Assembly (NCBI RefSeq): GCF_900230225.1
Contig: NZ_OCNH01000003.1
Coordinates: 1 to 64,000, forward strand
Direction: 5' to 3'
Length of the DNA: 64,000 nt
Source: Spirosoma fluviale
GTDB taxonomy: Bacteria; Bacteroidota; Bacteroidia; Cytophagales; Spirosomataceae
The notes beneath the pieces were generated by a model. It searched no databases and was not told the origin of the DNA. It saw only the letters and a program-made list of their open reading frames with translations. Positions 37,271-44,963 of this stretch are shown here, piece after piece (position 1 is the stretch's first letter; every line of letters starts with the position of its first letter). The position numbers and the translations under genes were made by a program.

Positions 37271-37347
37271 ATTTATTAACCACAGAGGCACAAAGGCCAC
37301 AGAGGATTGAGTTCTCTGTGGCCTTTGTGCCTCTGTGGTTAATAAAT
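37271..37347. repeat. Perfect 34-bp palindromic repeat
   Basis: The arms 37271-37304 and 37314-37347 are exact reverse complements over 34 bases with a 9-base loop (GATTGAGTT). The arm core reads CCACAGAGGCACAAAGG. It lies between a plus-strand gene end and a minus-strand gene end, so it may end transcription from both sides. The arm sequence is of a kind widely dispersed in environmental bacteria (from memory). Confidence 0.9.
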
Positions 37348-37474
37348 CAATTAGCCTAGCTCGTGCGCTCCGCTTCTTTGCGTAACTGAGCCGCAATTCG
37401 GGCGGGGAGTGTTTGTGTTCACTCTACTTAACCCACGACTATAGTAAAGATTCTCGCTTTATAAGGCCAGGTTT

Positions 37475-39142
37475 CTATTGAAGCGATGGGTGCTTTTTGT
37501 GCCATTCTGTAGCATCCTGATAGGCTTTTGCCACGGCCAGTACCTTCCCTTCTTCAAATAACTGACCCATGAAGGTGATGCTCGTGGGCAGATTTTGCTT
37601 CGTGAAACCATTGGGTAACACCACGCAAGGGTGGCCCGTTAGGTTGGTGATCGTCAGGTTGCCGCCCGCGTAGGCGGGTGATACGTACACATCAATCTTG
37701 GCCGCCTTTAGTTGGCCTGCCATTTCATTGATGAGCTTGGTACGGGCTCGGTTTGCCTGAATGTATTCCACCGCCGGCACGAATCGGGCCGAGCGGAAGG
37801 AGTTGGGCCAGGCATTTTTGCCCTGCCGCACCATGAGGTCGTCGCGGCCGGAGCGGGTTAGCTCATCGAACGAAGCCGCTGCCTCCACGGTCAGCAGAAA
37901 CGAAATCCGGCCCGCCGGAACGCCCGTTGGTAAGTCGAACGGTACCAGTTCAGCACCCAGATTACGCAGCGTTTGTAGGGTGAGCGAGTCGTTGGCGCGG
38001 TTTGGATAATTGCTTTCAAAGGCCTTTTTGACGTAACCGATGCGGGTGCCTTTCAGCGTTGTCAGGGGTGTGTACCGGAAGGGCGCGGCCATAACGGTGG
38101 GGTCGTGGCCATCGGGACCGTAAATCGCGTTGAACACCAGAGCGCAATCTTCCACGCTGCGGGTGATTGGCCCGATTTTGTCCATGCTCCAGCTCAACGC
38201 CATTGCCCCGTGCCGACTCACCCGCCCGAAGGTGGGGCGCAGCCCGGTAGTACCGCAAACGGTAGACGGCGACACGATAGAACCCAGCGTTTCGGTACCG
38301 ATGGCAAACGGCAGCAGTCCCGCCGATACACTCGACGCCGACCCCGCCGATGAGCCGCTGGAACCGGCCGTTGTACTCCAGGGATTGCGGGTCATGCCGC
38401 CAAACCACACATCGCCCATGGCCAGGGCACCGAGGGTCATTTTGCCGCACAAAACGGCCCCCGCTTCTTCGAGACGTTTCACAACGGTAGCGTCGAGGTC
38501 GAGTGTCTGGTCTTTGTAGGGCATGGCGCCCCAGGTCGTTTTGTAGCCCTTTTTGGCGAGCAGATCTTTAGCGCCGTAGGGAATACCGTGCAGAGGTCCC
38601 CGGTATTTACCCGCCTTCAGTTCTGCATCGGCACGTTTGGCCTGACTCATCGCCAGCTCTTCGGTCAGGGTAATGACGCAGTGTAGTTTCGGGTCGTAGG
38701 TCTTAAGCCGGTTCAGGAAGAATTGCGTGAGTTCAACCGACGTAATTTGCTTGGTCCGGATCAACTCGCCGAGCTGCCCGACGGTAAAGAATGCCAGTTC
38801 ATCCTGATTTTTGGGTAGCGATACTTTACCAGCGGGCGACGCTTTGAACGATGATGGCCCGGCAGGCATAGTAAAACCAGCCGGAAGCGGATTGAAATAC
38901 AAAGCGGGGGCTACATCGTTCGGTAAGTCGATCTTGCGGAGGGCTTCGTAATTGGTACGGGCGTTATTCAGGTTGCCGAGCATGGAATCACGCTCGGCGG
39001 GGGTAAACTCCAAGCCGAAAACTTTGGAAGCCACGTCGACCATTTCAGCGGTCAGGGGCTTCATCGGGTCGTCGTTGGTGATGAATGCACCCAGTAAAAA
39101 GCTGCCGGCGCAGGCAGTAAGCAGGAGTAAGCGTTGTTTCAT
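37475..39142 (-). CDS. Exported amidase-signature hydrolase
   Basis: 555 residues from the ATG at 39140-39142. Signal peptide (LLLLTACAGSFLLGAF); then the amidase domain with HGIPYGAKDLLAKKGYKTTW (catalytic lysine), the GSSGSSAGSASSVSAG loop with the cis-serine, and GTETLGSIVSPSTVCGTTGL with the nucleophilic serine. A glutamyl-tRNA amidotransferase GatA role is unlikely because of the export signal and the missing gatB/C. Ancestrally it probably followed coaE by about 50 bp; the restriction island now separates them. Confidence 0.9.
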   Translation of the reverse strand: MKQRLLLLTACAGSFLLGAFITNDDPMKPLTAEMVDVASKVFGLEFTPAERDSMLGNLNNARTNYEALRKIDLPNDVAPALYFNPLPAGFTMPAGPSSFKASPAGKVSLPKNQDELAFFTVGQLGELIRTKQITSVELTQFFLNRLKTYDPKLHCVITLTEELAMSQAKRADAELKAGKYRGPLHGIPYGAKDLLAKKGYKTTWGAMPYKDQTLDLDATVVKRLEEAGAVLCGKMTLGALAMGDVWFGGMTRNPWSTTAGSSGSSAGSASSVSAGLLPFAIGTETLGSIVSPSTVCGTTGLRPTFGRVSRHGAMALSWSMDKIGPITRSVEDCALVFNAIYGPDGHDPTVMAAPFRYTPLTTLKGTRIGYVKKAFESNYPNRANDSLTLQTLRNLGAELVPFDLPTGVPAGRISFLLTVEAAASFDELTRSGRDDLMVRQGKNAWPNSFRSARFVPAVEYIQANRARTKLINEMAGQLKAAKIDVYVSPAYAGGNLTITNLTGHPCVVLPNGFTKQNLPTSITFMGQLFEEGKVLAVAKAYQDATEWHKKHPSLQ

Positions 39143-39160
39143 TCGATTTGGCTTATTGAC

Positions 39161-39235
39161 AAAGTAATAAGCCAAATTACGGCACAAAGGGCACTAATTG
39201 CCCGCCTGTTGCAAAAAATCCTCGTGTAGCCGAAT
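39161..39235. repeat. Left 75-bp direct repeat (truncated coaE 3' end)
   Basis: This 75-bp block matches 42269-42343 at 71 positions. On the minus strand it encodes the coaE C-terminus (IRLHEDFLQQAGN and a TAG stop at 39194-39196) plus the start of the downstream spacer. It is the displaced original coaE end; the body of the gene is on the other side of the island. Confidence 0.95.
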
Positions 39236-39341
39236 TTTATTGCGTGTTATGTGGTAATAGTAAAAGCTCTCAGAAAACCTAGACTAAAATAGAAGAACGA
39301 AATCGCAACAGTATTTACAAGAGGTTAGTTGTTTTTGAATT

Positions 39342-39788
39342 ATGGACAAACTAACTAAAGAGCAAAGGCGAAAAAATATGCAGGCCGTGAAGGCCACAGG
39401 CTCAAAGATTGAAATAGCCTTAGCAAAAGCTTTATTTGCTAGTGGTTACCGCTACCGAAAGAATGATAAAACTGTTTTTGGAAAACCTGACTTAACGTTC
39501 AAAAAGTTAAAAATAGCTATTTTTGTGGACAGTGAGTTTTGGCATGGTAAGGATTGGGAAATACACAAGTATGACCACAAAAGCAACCAAGATTTTTGGC
39601 ACCAGAAAATAGAGCGGAACATTCAAAGAGACAAGGACGTGAATAAGGCTCTTGAAGAATCAGGTTGGAGCGTTTTGCGATTTTGGGGCAAAGACATACA
39701 AAAAGAAATAAACCTTTGTATCAATAAAATTGAAGAAATAATAAAATCAAGAAATAATGAATTTCATAAGGATACTCAAAGACGGTAA
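39342..39788 (+). CDS. vsr: Very short patch repair endonuclease
   Basis: 148 residues. MDKLTKEQRRKNMQAVKATG and SKIEIALAKALFASGYRYRK match the Vsr N-terminus; VFGKPDLTFKK holds the catalytic aspartate and AIFVDSEFWHGKDWEIHKYD the FWH motif. The zinc-binding cysteines of the E. coli form and its first active-site histidine are replaced (VDSEFWH). Vsr nicks next to T:G mismatches that arise from deaminated 5-methylcytosine, which fits the linked C5 methyltransferase. Low GC; 32-bp overlap with the next gene. Confidence 0.9.
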   Translation: MDKLTKEQRRKNMQAVKATGSKIEIALAKALFASGYRYRKNDKTVFGKPDLTFKKLKIAIFVDSEFWHGKDWEIHKYDHKSNQDFWHQKIERNIQRDKDVNKALEESGWSVLRFWGKDIQKEINLCINKIEEIIKSRNNEFHKDTQRR

Positions 39789-40614
39789 ATCGCAGGTCAT
39801 TAAAGATGAGGCTTTTTTTACTCTTTTAAATAATACACTGCCTAACATAGATAAGTCGATTAGAGAACTTATTTCAGAATTTGACACAGAAGTTTCAAAA
39901 ATTGACAAGACAGTTACTAAAGATGCTTTAAATAATGTTCATGGAGATTGGTATGAATGGTTGTTAGCTATAGAAGCTTGGAATTATTGCGCTGATCATG
40001 AAAAGGCAAACCTAGCTATACTTACGCCTAATATTAGTCAATTTGATGTTGCTAAACTATATAACAATAGGCTATTTTCACTAATTCAAGATTTAAGAGA
40101 AAAAGTCCTTATTTCTTCATCTGTCCAATTAATTTCCTCAAATCCTGATTTTGTGATTATTGATAGAAAACTTGTCAATAAAATATTTCCTAAGATTGAA
40201 AGAATAAATTTTATTGATAAGAGTTCATTAACAGTTATCGAAAATGCTTTTAGGCATTTCATAAATCAATGCGATTTTGAAGATATTTTTGGCTATATAT
40301 CAGTGAAAACTTCTTTTAGACCAGATAGACGTTTACAAATTCCCCATGAAGGCAGTTTGATGAAGGCTATTTACACACATTTACAAACAAGAGAATGGAT
40401 TATTAATCCTAAGGGATTAATGTATTTTGCAATTGCTACCAAAGTTGGGACTCCAGATCGCGCTGCATTAAAAACGGTTGCAACGCATAGCATTACAACC
40501 GTCCATAGCATTCCTCAAGCAGCAGTCGATGAGGTTTATGAGGTTAATTCTCTTCGACAAGCTCAGGAAGCATTTGCTCAGATTTTACATGCTTCGCCAA
40601 AATCTGTTTCATAA
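39757..40614 (+). CDS. Cfr10I/NgoMIV-type restriction endonuclease (predicted CCGG core)
   Basis: 285 residues beginning inside the vsr tail (MNFIRILKDGKSQVIK). The active site can be assigned by spacing: D131 in SSNPDFVII, S182-V-K184 in GYISVKTSFRPDRRLQ, and E198 in PHEGSLMKA; K184 to E198 is 14 residues, the spacing I recall for Cfr10I and NgoMIV. R188, D190 and R191 fall at the positions of the R-x-D-R motif that reads CC:GG in this group. Expected targets are therefore R^CCGGY- or G^CCGGC-like sites, cut as a tetramer. Its 3' end overlaps the opposing methyltransferase gene by 71 bp. Confidence 0.85.
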   Translation: MNFIRILKDGKSQVIKDEAFFTLLNNTLPNIDKSIRELISEFDTEVSKIDKTVTKDALNNVHGDWYEWLLAIEAWNYCADHEKANLAILTPNISQFDVAKLYNNRLFSLIQDLREKVLISSSVQLISSNPDFVIIDRKLVNKIFPKIERINFIDKSSLTVIENAFRHFINQCDFEDIFGYISVKTSFRPDRRLQIPHEGSLMKAIYTHLQTREWIINPKGLMYFAIATKVGTPDRAALKTVATHSITTVHSIPQAAVDEVYEVNSLRQAQEAFAQILHASPKSVS

Positions 40615-41824
40615 TTGCAGTTCCTAGAGCTTGGGCAAGTACTGGAGGAACGGCGTTCCCAATCTGTTTCCCCACGCTTACTAATGTTCCTTTTTCTCTG
40701 CCTTTTACTCGAAAATTCCAGTCATAAGGGAAAGATTGTAAAGCGGCCATTTCAATAGTACTTAATCCTCGGTTTTCCCATGGGTGAATATACATGCCTT
40801 TAGCTGGATTATAGGCTGCGGTCCTTATCGTAACCGACGGTAAATCAGCAATTAAGCGGCCAAAAGTATCATTTCCTTGATGACGGCCATTTTTCCAACA
40901 ATTAGGTCTTAATTCCATTGGTAAGACTTTGAAATTTTCACCTTGATTTATATAAGTCATTCTATTAACTACAAAATCTGAAATGTTCATTAAAACATAA
41001 TCTTTTCGCGTAGTAGTATCTAAAGGTAAATTTTTAAAAGCATCATCTACCGAAACCCATTTTTTGTAGTTATTTAATGGAGCTACATCAAATAATGGAA
41101 ATGACTGAAAGTCTTTCACATAAGATTCATAATGCTTCAAATTTTTAAAATGTGTAGGAAATGGAAAGGCGGGTTTATCTACACCTTTAATTCCGATTAA
41201 GAAAAAACGTTCTCTACGTTGTGGAACTCCATAGTTTGCAGCATTCAAAATTGTATGAGAAATTCCATAACCTAAACCTTGTAACTTATCAACCATATAA
41301 GCTATTACATCTGAATGTTTATTTTGGGTAATTCCAACAACATTTTCAAAAATAAATGCTTCTGGCTGAATACCTTTAACCATTCGAACAAATTCTAAAA
41401 AAAGATCGCCATTTCTTTCATCATTTTTACCTAATTTTTTACCTATATTACTGAAAGGTTGACAAGGTGCTCCTCCAACAACTAATGATACTTCACCTTT
41501 CACTAAACCAACAAAATCTAATAGCTCATCAACAGATATATCTCTTACATCGCCTGGTACTCTCGTTGACACTTTACCATTTTCGAGTTTTTCTTTTTCT
41601 TCAAAAACTTTCCACTCAGGGCGATTAAATTTTAAAGTTTCTCTACAATCTATATCATACTCAATACAAGCGGCAGTTTGAAATCCACTATTTTCCAGTC
41701 CAATATCTAACCCTCCCGCTCCTGAAAATAAACTAATTACTGGAAACTGTTTCTCATCTTCATTCAGTGGTAAAGCAGAAATATCTATAAATTTTGTATT
41801 GGTTTTTGAGTTAGTGTAAATCAT
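40544..41824 (-). CDS. DNA (cytosine-5) methyltransferase
   Basis: 426 residues with the C5 motifs in order: I (SLFSGAGGLDIGLENSGF), IV with catalytic cysteine (GGAPCQPFSNIGKKLG), VI (FIFENVVGI), VIII (YGVPQRRERFFLIGIKG) and IX-X (SVGKQIGNAVPPVLAQALG). Between VIII and IX a variable target-recognition domain reads WVSVDDAFKNLPLDTTTRKD and beyond. It protects the sites cut by the linked nuclease. Its start codon overlaps the stop of the DUF6471 gene (ATGA), so the two are one operon. Confidence 0.95.
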   Translation of the reverse strand: MIYTNSKTNTKFIDISALPLNEDEKQFPVISLFSGAGGLDIGLENSGFQTAACIEYDIDCRETLKFNRPEWKVFEEKEKLENGKVSTRVPGDVRDISVDELLDFVGLVKGEVSLVVGGAPCQPFSNIGKKLGKNDERNGDLFLEFVRMVKGIQPEAFIFENVVGITQNKHSDVIAYMVDKLQGLGYGISHTILNAANYGVPQRRERFFLIGIKGVDKPAFPFPTHFKNLKHYESYVKDFQSFPLFDVAPLNNYKKWVSVDDAFKNLPLDTTTRKDYVLMNISDFVVNRMTYINQGENFKVLPMELRPNCWKNGRHQGNDTFGRLIADLPSVTIRTAAYNPAKGMYIHPWENRGLSTIEMAALQSFPYDWNFRVKGREKGTLVSVGKQIGNAVPPVLAQALGTAIMKQILAKHVKSEQMLPELVEEN

Positions 41825-42126
41825 TGTCTAGTTTTTTTAGGTTTTGACTTCTGGCTTTTATAGAATGTTTGAGGTTCTTCCAAGTATGCAGGTTCAAAGC
41901 TTTCAATCTCACATACAAAAGATTTGCACCCTATTGCATTAAGACATTGTAATAAGAAAGCAGCACTAAATGTACCGCGACTTATTTTACTATCTATACC
42001 TGCCTTAGTTTCTTCAACGCCTATTTCTTCTAACAAACTGGTCAGGCTTTCGTTTGTGACACCACGCCTGACCAGTTCAGACTTCAAAAGACGTTTAGCT
42101 TTCTCGTTCCAGTCTATCTCTTTCAT
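41821..42126 (-). CDS. DUF6471 protein, candidate regulator of the restriction system
   Basis: 101 residues from MKEIDWNEKAKRLLKSELVR; an earlier in-frame ATG at 42151-42153 would add nine residues (MQMKFNLWL) but overlaps a palindrome, so the later ATG is preferred. The body KRLLKSELVRRGVTNESLTS and KISRGTFSAAFLLQCLNAIG has the helix-turn-helix-like pattern of DUF6471. Proteins of this family are small and often linked to methyltransferases. It could act like a C-protein, delaying nuclease or limiting methyltransferase expression (inference). Confidence 0.7.
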   Translation of the reverse strand: MKEIDWNEKAKRLLKSELVRRGVTNESLTSLLEEIGVEETKAGIDSKISRGTFSAAFLLQCLNAIGCKSFVCEIESFEPAYLEEPQTFYKSQKSKPKKTRQ

Positions 42127-42146
42127 TAGCCAAAGATTAAACTTCA

Positions 42147-42162
42147 TTTGCATATATGCAAA
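42147..42162. promoter_or_regulatory. 16-bp perfect palindrome at the DUF6471 leader
   Basis: TTTGCATATATGCAAA is a perfect palindrome ending 21 bp upstream of the preferred DUF6471 start codon and covering the alternative ATG. A second half-site, ATATATGCAAAA, lies at 42193-42204. Placement fits an autoregulatory operator; binding is untested. Confidence 0.45.
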
Positions 42163-42268
42163 TTTTTATCAAAAAATACCGGCAAATAATAATATATGCA
42201 AAAAAATAACTAGGTGTGTCGTTCCCAATTCATAAGAACCTAGACAAATAAGAATGCTATCTTTCAAT

Positions 42269-42343
42269 AAAGTAATAAGCCAAATTACGGCAGAAAGGCC
42301 ACTAAATGCCCGCCTGTTGCAAAAAATCCTCGTGCAGCCGAAT
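42269..42343. repeat. Right 75-bp direct repeat (current coaE 3' end)
   Basis: Matches 39161-39235 with four differences. It contains the present coaE stop codon (42302-42304) and the codons for the last residues (IIRLHEDFLQQAGI). The reading frame is intact, so the insertion replaced the coaE tail instead of breaking the gene. Confidence 0.95.
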
Positions 42344-42913
42344 AATCTGTGGAAGCAGCAATTGCCTCTCGTCGTTCTCGATCACGTAATCGGCAAGGCG
42401 AAGGCGCGCTTCGTCGCTTAACTGGCGATCAATAATATTCTGAATCTCAGCATCGGAACGGTGGGGGTCACGTTTACGGATTCGCTGGATACGCAGCGCC
42501 ACGGGGGCCTGTACGACGATGATTTTAGTAAGCGTGTTGCCATCACCCGCAGCCTGGTTCATCAGGGCAGCTTCTTTCACCACATAAGGCTTGTCGGCAT
42601 GTTCGTTGACCCAGGCCGCTGTGTCGGCAAAAACACGGGGGTGAATCACGGCGTTGAGGGCGGCCAGCAATGCCGGATCGGTAAATACCTGAGAAGCTAC
42701 CCACGCCCGGTTGTATGTACCTGAAGGGCTGTAGGCATCTGTGCCCAGCACCCGTTTTATATCGGCTTTCAGGATGGGGTCGTGTTCGGTAAGCCATTTG
42801 GCCCGTTCGTCGGCTTCATAAACGGGAATGCCGAGTGCCTTGAACACCGTACAAACGACACTTTTACCCGACCCAATGCCGCCCGTTACACCAATTTGAA
42901 GGGGATGTTTCAT
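42302..42913 (-). CDS. coaE: Dephospho-CoA kinase
   Basis: 203 residues from MKHPLQIGVTGGIGSGKSVV, with the P-loop GGIGSGKS. Further family features are GIPVYEADERAKWLTEHDPI and the lid region VALRIQRIRKRDPHRSDAEI. It phosphorylates dephospho-CoA in the last step of coenzyme A synthesis. A longer frame to 42955 exists but lacks support. The last about 14 codons come from the duplicated block at the island edge, and the protein stays full-length. It follows the YbbR-like gene as in other Bacteroidota. Confidence 0.95.
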   Translation of the reverse strand: MKHPLQIGVTGGIGSGKSVVCTVFKALGIPVYEADERAKWLTEHDPILKADIKRVLGTDAYSPSGTYNRAWVASQVFTDPALLAALNAVIHPRVFADTAAWVNEHADKPYVVKEAALMNQAAGDGNTLTKIIVVQAPVALRIQRIRKRDPHRSDAEIQNIIDRQLSDEARLRLADYVIENDERQLLLPQIIRLHEDFLQQAGI

Positions 42914-42939
42914 GGGGAATGGAGAAGTGAATAATGTAT

Positions 42940-42996
42940 AATGAATAATGGGCAATGCATTCTGTAGTTTACATTACTCATTCTACATTATTCATT
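42940..42996. repeat. AT-rich inverted repeat at the YbbR-like gene end
   Basis: AATGAATAATG (42940-42950) and CATTATTCATT (42986-42996) are exact complements, and further ATTATTCA-like units lie between. The right arm covers the end of the YbbR-like gene. It may slow transcription into coaE. Confidence 0.6.
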
Positions 42997-43684
42997 TTAA
43001 AGGCGACAGCAGTTCGCCGACTTCAAAACTAACTGCAACCCGGTTGGCGCTGGTGTGCAGGAGCGGGTGGCGCAGTTGATTAAGTGGAAGCTCTTCGTCG
43101 TAATTATCCGAAATGCGTTTGCGGGGAATGCGTACCCAAATCGTGTCCGGCAACCCTTTGACCAGCTTTGCAGGACCGTCAATCTGGATGGAACGCGGGG
43201 TCATGTTGATCACGCTCGATACCATGAAACGCGGGGCCATGTCCAGATGCAGACTGTCGGGGAGAAGCTGAACCATTTTGGATGTGTGCCGGTCGAAACT
43301 AAGTGCCAGTGTATCGGCCACAACGTAGTTGACGTGCAGCTTTTTTACCTGTTCGCCCAGAGCTGCGGCCAGCGAGGATGTATTGATAGCCGTTGCCCGC
43401 AACGGGTCCTGAACGATATAATCGACCGGATCGATGCGGAAAGGTAACCACGAATGCCGCAGCAGTCCCCAGCCATCGCTCGACACATTTACCCGTACAA
43501 ATTTGGGTAATGGCGAGGTGGCAATAAATAATGAATCATCGTAAACAAACCGGATCGGATACTCAACATTGAGCGTGTAACCCGGTTTGTTAAGAGCGTT
43601 CAGAAACCAGAACAGGGCAGCCGCTCCTAAGCAGAGAAGCGCTTTTGTTGGTTGAAAGGAGCGAACGTTTGGGGCGGTATTCAC
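42992..43684 (-). CDS. YbbR-like domain membrane protein
   Basis: 230 residues with a GTG start at 43682-43684, two codons after the yajC stop; no later ATG would keep the hydrophobic helix (KALLCLGAAALFWFLNALN). The remainder is a beta-rich periplasmic part with YbbR-like repeats (LFIATSPLPKFVRVNVSSDG, INMTPRSIQIDGPAKLVKGL). In Firmicutes YbbR (CdaR) regulates a diadenylate cyclase; here no cyclase is adjacent. The position between yajC and coaE is conserved in Bacteroidota. Confidence 0.8.
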   Translation of the reverse strand: MNTAPNVRSFQPTKALLCLGAAALFWFLNALNKPGYTLNVEYPIRFVYDDSLFIATSPLPKFVRVNVSSDGWGLLRHSWLPFRIDPVDYIVQDPLRATAINTSSLAAALGEQVKKLHVNYVVADTLALSFDRHTSKMVQLLPDSLHLDMAPRFMVSSVINMTPRSIQIDGPAKLVKGLPDTIWVRIPRKRISDNYDEELPLNQLRHPLLHTSANRVAVSFEVGELLSPLK

Positions 43685-43687
43685 ACG

Positions 43688-44014
43688 TTATTGTTTCTCG
43701 GCTTCCGTCGCTGGTTTTACCGTTGCCTCACGCGAGATGGAGCTTTTTTCGAAGGTCATCTTAACGCCCCGGTCTACTTCCAGCGTAATCGTGGTTGCAT
43801 CGACAGAGGCAATACGACCGTGTAAGCCACCGATCGTAACGACGCTGTCGCCTTTCTTGAGATTTTCGACAAAACTCTTCTGGTCTTTCTGCTTTTTTTG
43901 CTGCGGACGAATCATGAAGAAGTAAAACACACCAATGATCGCTACCCAAAGGAGCACATTGTAAATCATTGACGTATTGGAGCCGGCTGCGGCCTGTAAC
44001 AGAATGGACAACAT
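43688..44014 (-). CDS. yajC: Preprotein translocase subunit YajC
   Basis: 108 residues. One membrane helix (MIYNVLLWVAIIGVFYFFMI) is followed by the RPQQKKQKDQKSF motif and the small beta domain GDSVVTIGGLHGRIASVD, all standard for YajC, which helps SecDF in export. The gene ends four bases before the YbbR-like start, so they are coupled. Confidence 0.95.
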   Translation of the reverse strand: MLSILLQAAAGSNTSMIYNVLLWVAIIGVFYFFMIRPQQKKQKDQKSFVENLKKGDSVVTIGGLHGRIASVDATTITLEVDRGVKMTFEKSSISREATVKPATEAEKQ

Positions 44015-44026
44015 AAGGGAGTGAGT

Positions 44027-44479
44027 TTAGGACGTTTTGGTGGTTTCGGTCTTTGGATTTACCAGCGCCTTAAATTGAAGGTCGGTCATGGACGGTTCCG
44101 TGTTGGCAAAGATGGTGATGGTTTTGTTCTGTTGCCCACTTTTACCCCGGCTGTTGAAGCGTACCCGTACCGATGATTTGGCACCGGGGGCTACCGGCTC
44201 CCGTGGCCATTCGGGGGTCGTACACCCGCAGGAAGCCGTAATGTTGTTGATAATCAGCGGAAATTCGCCCGTGTTGGTGAACGCAAAAACATGCTCCACC
44301 GTATCGCCTTCCGTAAGCGTACCAAAATCGTAAATACCGGTTTCGGCAAAGGTAATCTTCGGCATTTTGGTCGAAGCCGTTTCTTTGGAAGCCTGGCCCT
44401 GCTGGCGATTGTCGCAGCTGATCTGACCAAAACTTAATCCCGCGAAGGCCACTATAAGCAGCCAGTTTTTGAGGTGCAT
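44027..44479 (-). CDS. DUF1573 exported protein
   Basis: 150 residues. The leader ends in a lipobox-like GQISC, then an Ig-like DUF1573 domain: YDFGTLTEGDTVEHVFAFTN, TGEFPLIINNITASCGCTTP and SVRVRFNSRGKSGQQNKTIT. The SCGCT motif with two cysteines is typical. Exported, possibly a lipoprotein; the biological role of DUF1573 is unclear. Confidence 0.9.
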   Translation of the reverse strand: MHLKNWLLIVAFAGLSFGQISCDNRQQGQASKETASTKMPKITFAETGIYDFGTLTEGDTVEHVFAFTNTGEFPLIINNITASCGCTTPEWPREPVAPGAKSSVRVRFNSRGKSGQQNKTITIFANTEPSMTDLQFKALVNPKTETTKTS

Positions 44480-44543
44480 TGCTGAGGTATTGTTTTTAGA
44501 ACGTCCGGCCCATCGGTGATTGATAAGCCGGACATACCGAATA

Positions 44544-44846
44544 CTATGCGTTTTGCTGTTTAATTTGTGCCATTAGCCGATCTACATCTTCCAGCAGGCG
44601 CTCCGCTTTTTCACGAGCATCGTTCACAACCCGCTGACCTTCATTCTTCGATGAATTTTCGGGCAGCTCCACCGAGTTCCCCAAGTCTTCCAGCAACTGA
44701 TTAATCTGCTCTCTGTACTTCGACAATCGGAACGACAGGCGATCGCGGGTGATCTTGCCCTTATCGGGTGCATAAAGCAAACCGATAAGAGACCCGGCAG
44801 CAATTCCGGTTAGCAAAAAGGTTAAATCACGGCCAATTCTGCTCAT
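44544..44846 (-). CDS. YtxH domain protein
   Basis: 100 residues from MSRIGRDLTFLLTGIAAGSL (ATG at 44844-44846; an upstream GTG is less likely). The glycine-rich helix (LLTGIAAGSLIGLLYAPDKG) is the YtxH signature, followed by a charged coiled-coil tail. Proteins of this type are membrane-anchored and linked to stress in other phyla; no specific role can be given. Confidence 0.88.
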   Translation of the reverse strand: MSRIGRDLTFLLTGIAAGSLIGLLYAPDKGKITRDRLSFRLSKYREQINQLLEDLGNSVELPENSSKNEGQRVVNDAREKAERLLEDVDRLMAQIKQQNA

Positions 44847-44963
44847 TTCTAAGAAAGTTTGTGGTTTGTTGTTTATCACTACGAATTCTGGTTTTTGGCC
44901 TTCAGGCTAAAGGGCCTTTTGTTGGCAAAACCATACTTCGTAACTTATAAACTAGCAACTCTT

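Larger units (their letters stand above)
39236..42268. mobile_element. Restriction-modification island inserted at the coaE 3' end
   Basis: About 3.0 kb of clearly lower GC than the flanks, holding vsr, a restriction endonuclease, a C5 methyltransferase and a DUF6471 gene, bounded by the two 75-bp direct repeats. No integrase or transposase is inside. Restriction-modification genes with long target duplications and no recombinase have been described before; this looks like such a case. Confidence 0.85.

Noticed and set aside
39236..42268. Classical integrative element or prophage
   Set aside because: No integrase, transposase, tRNA target or phage gene is inside; only restriction genes are present.
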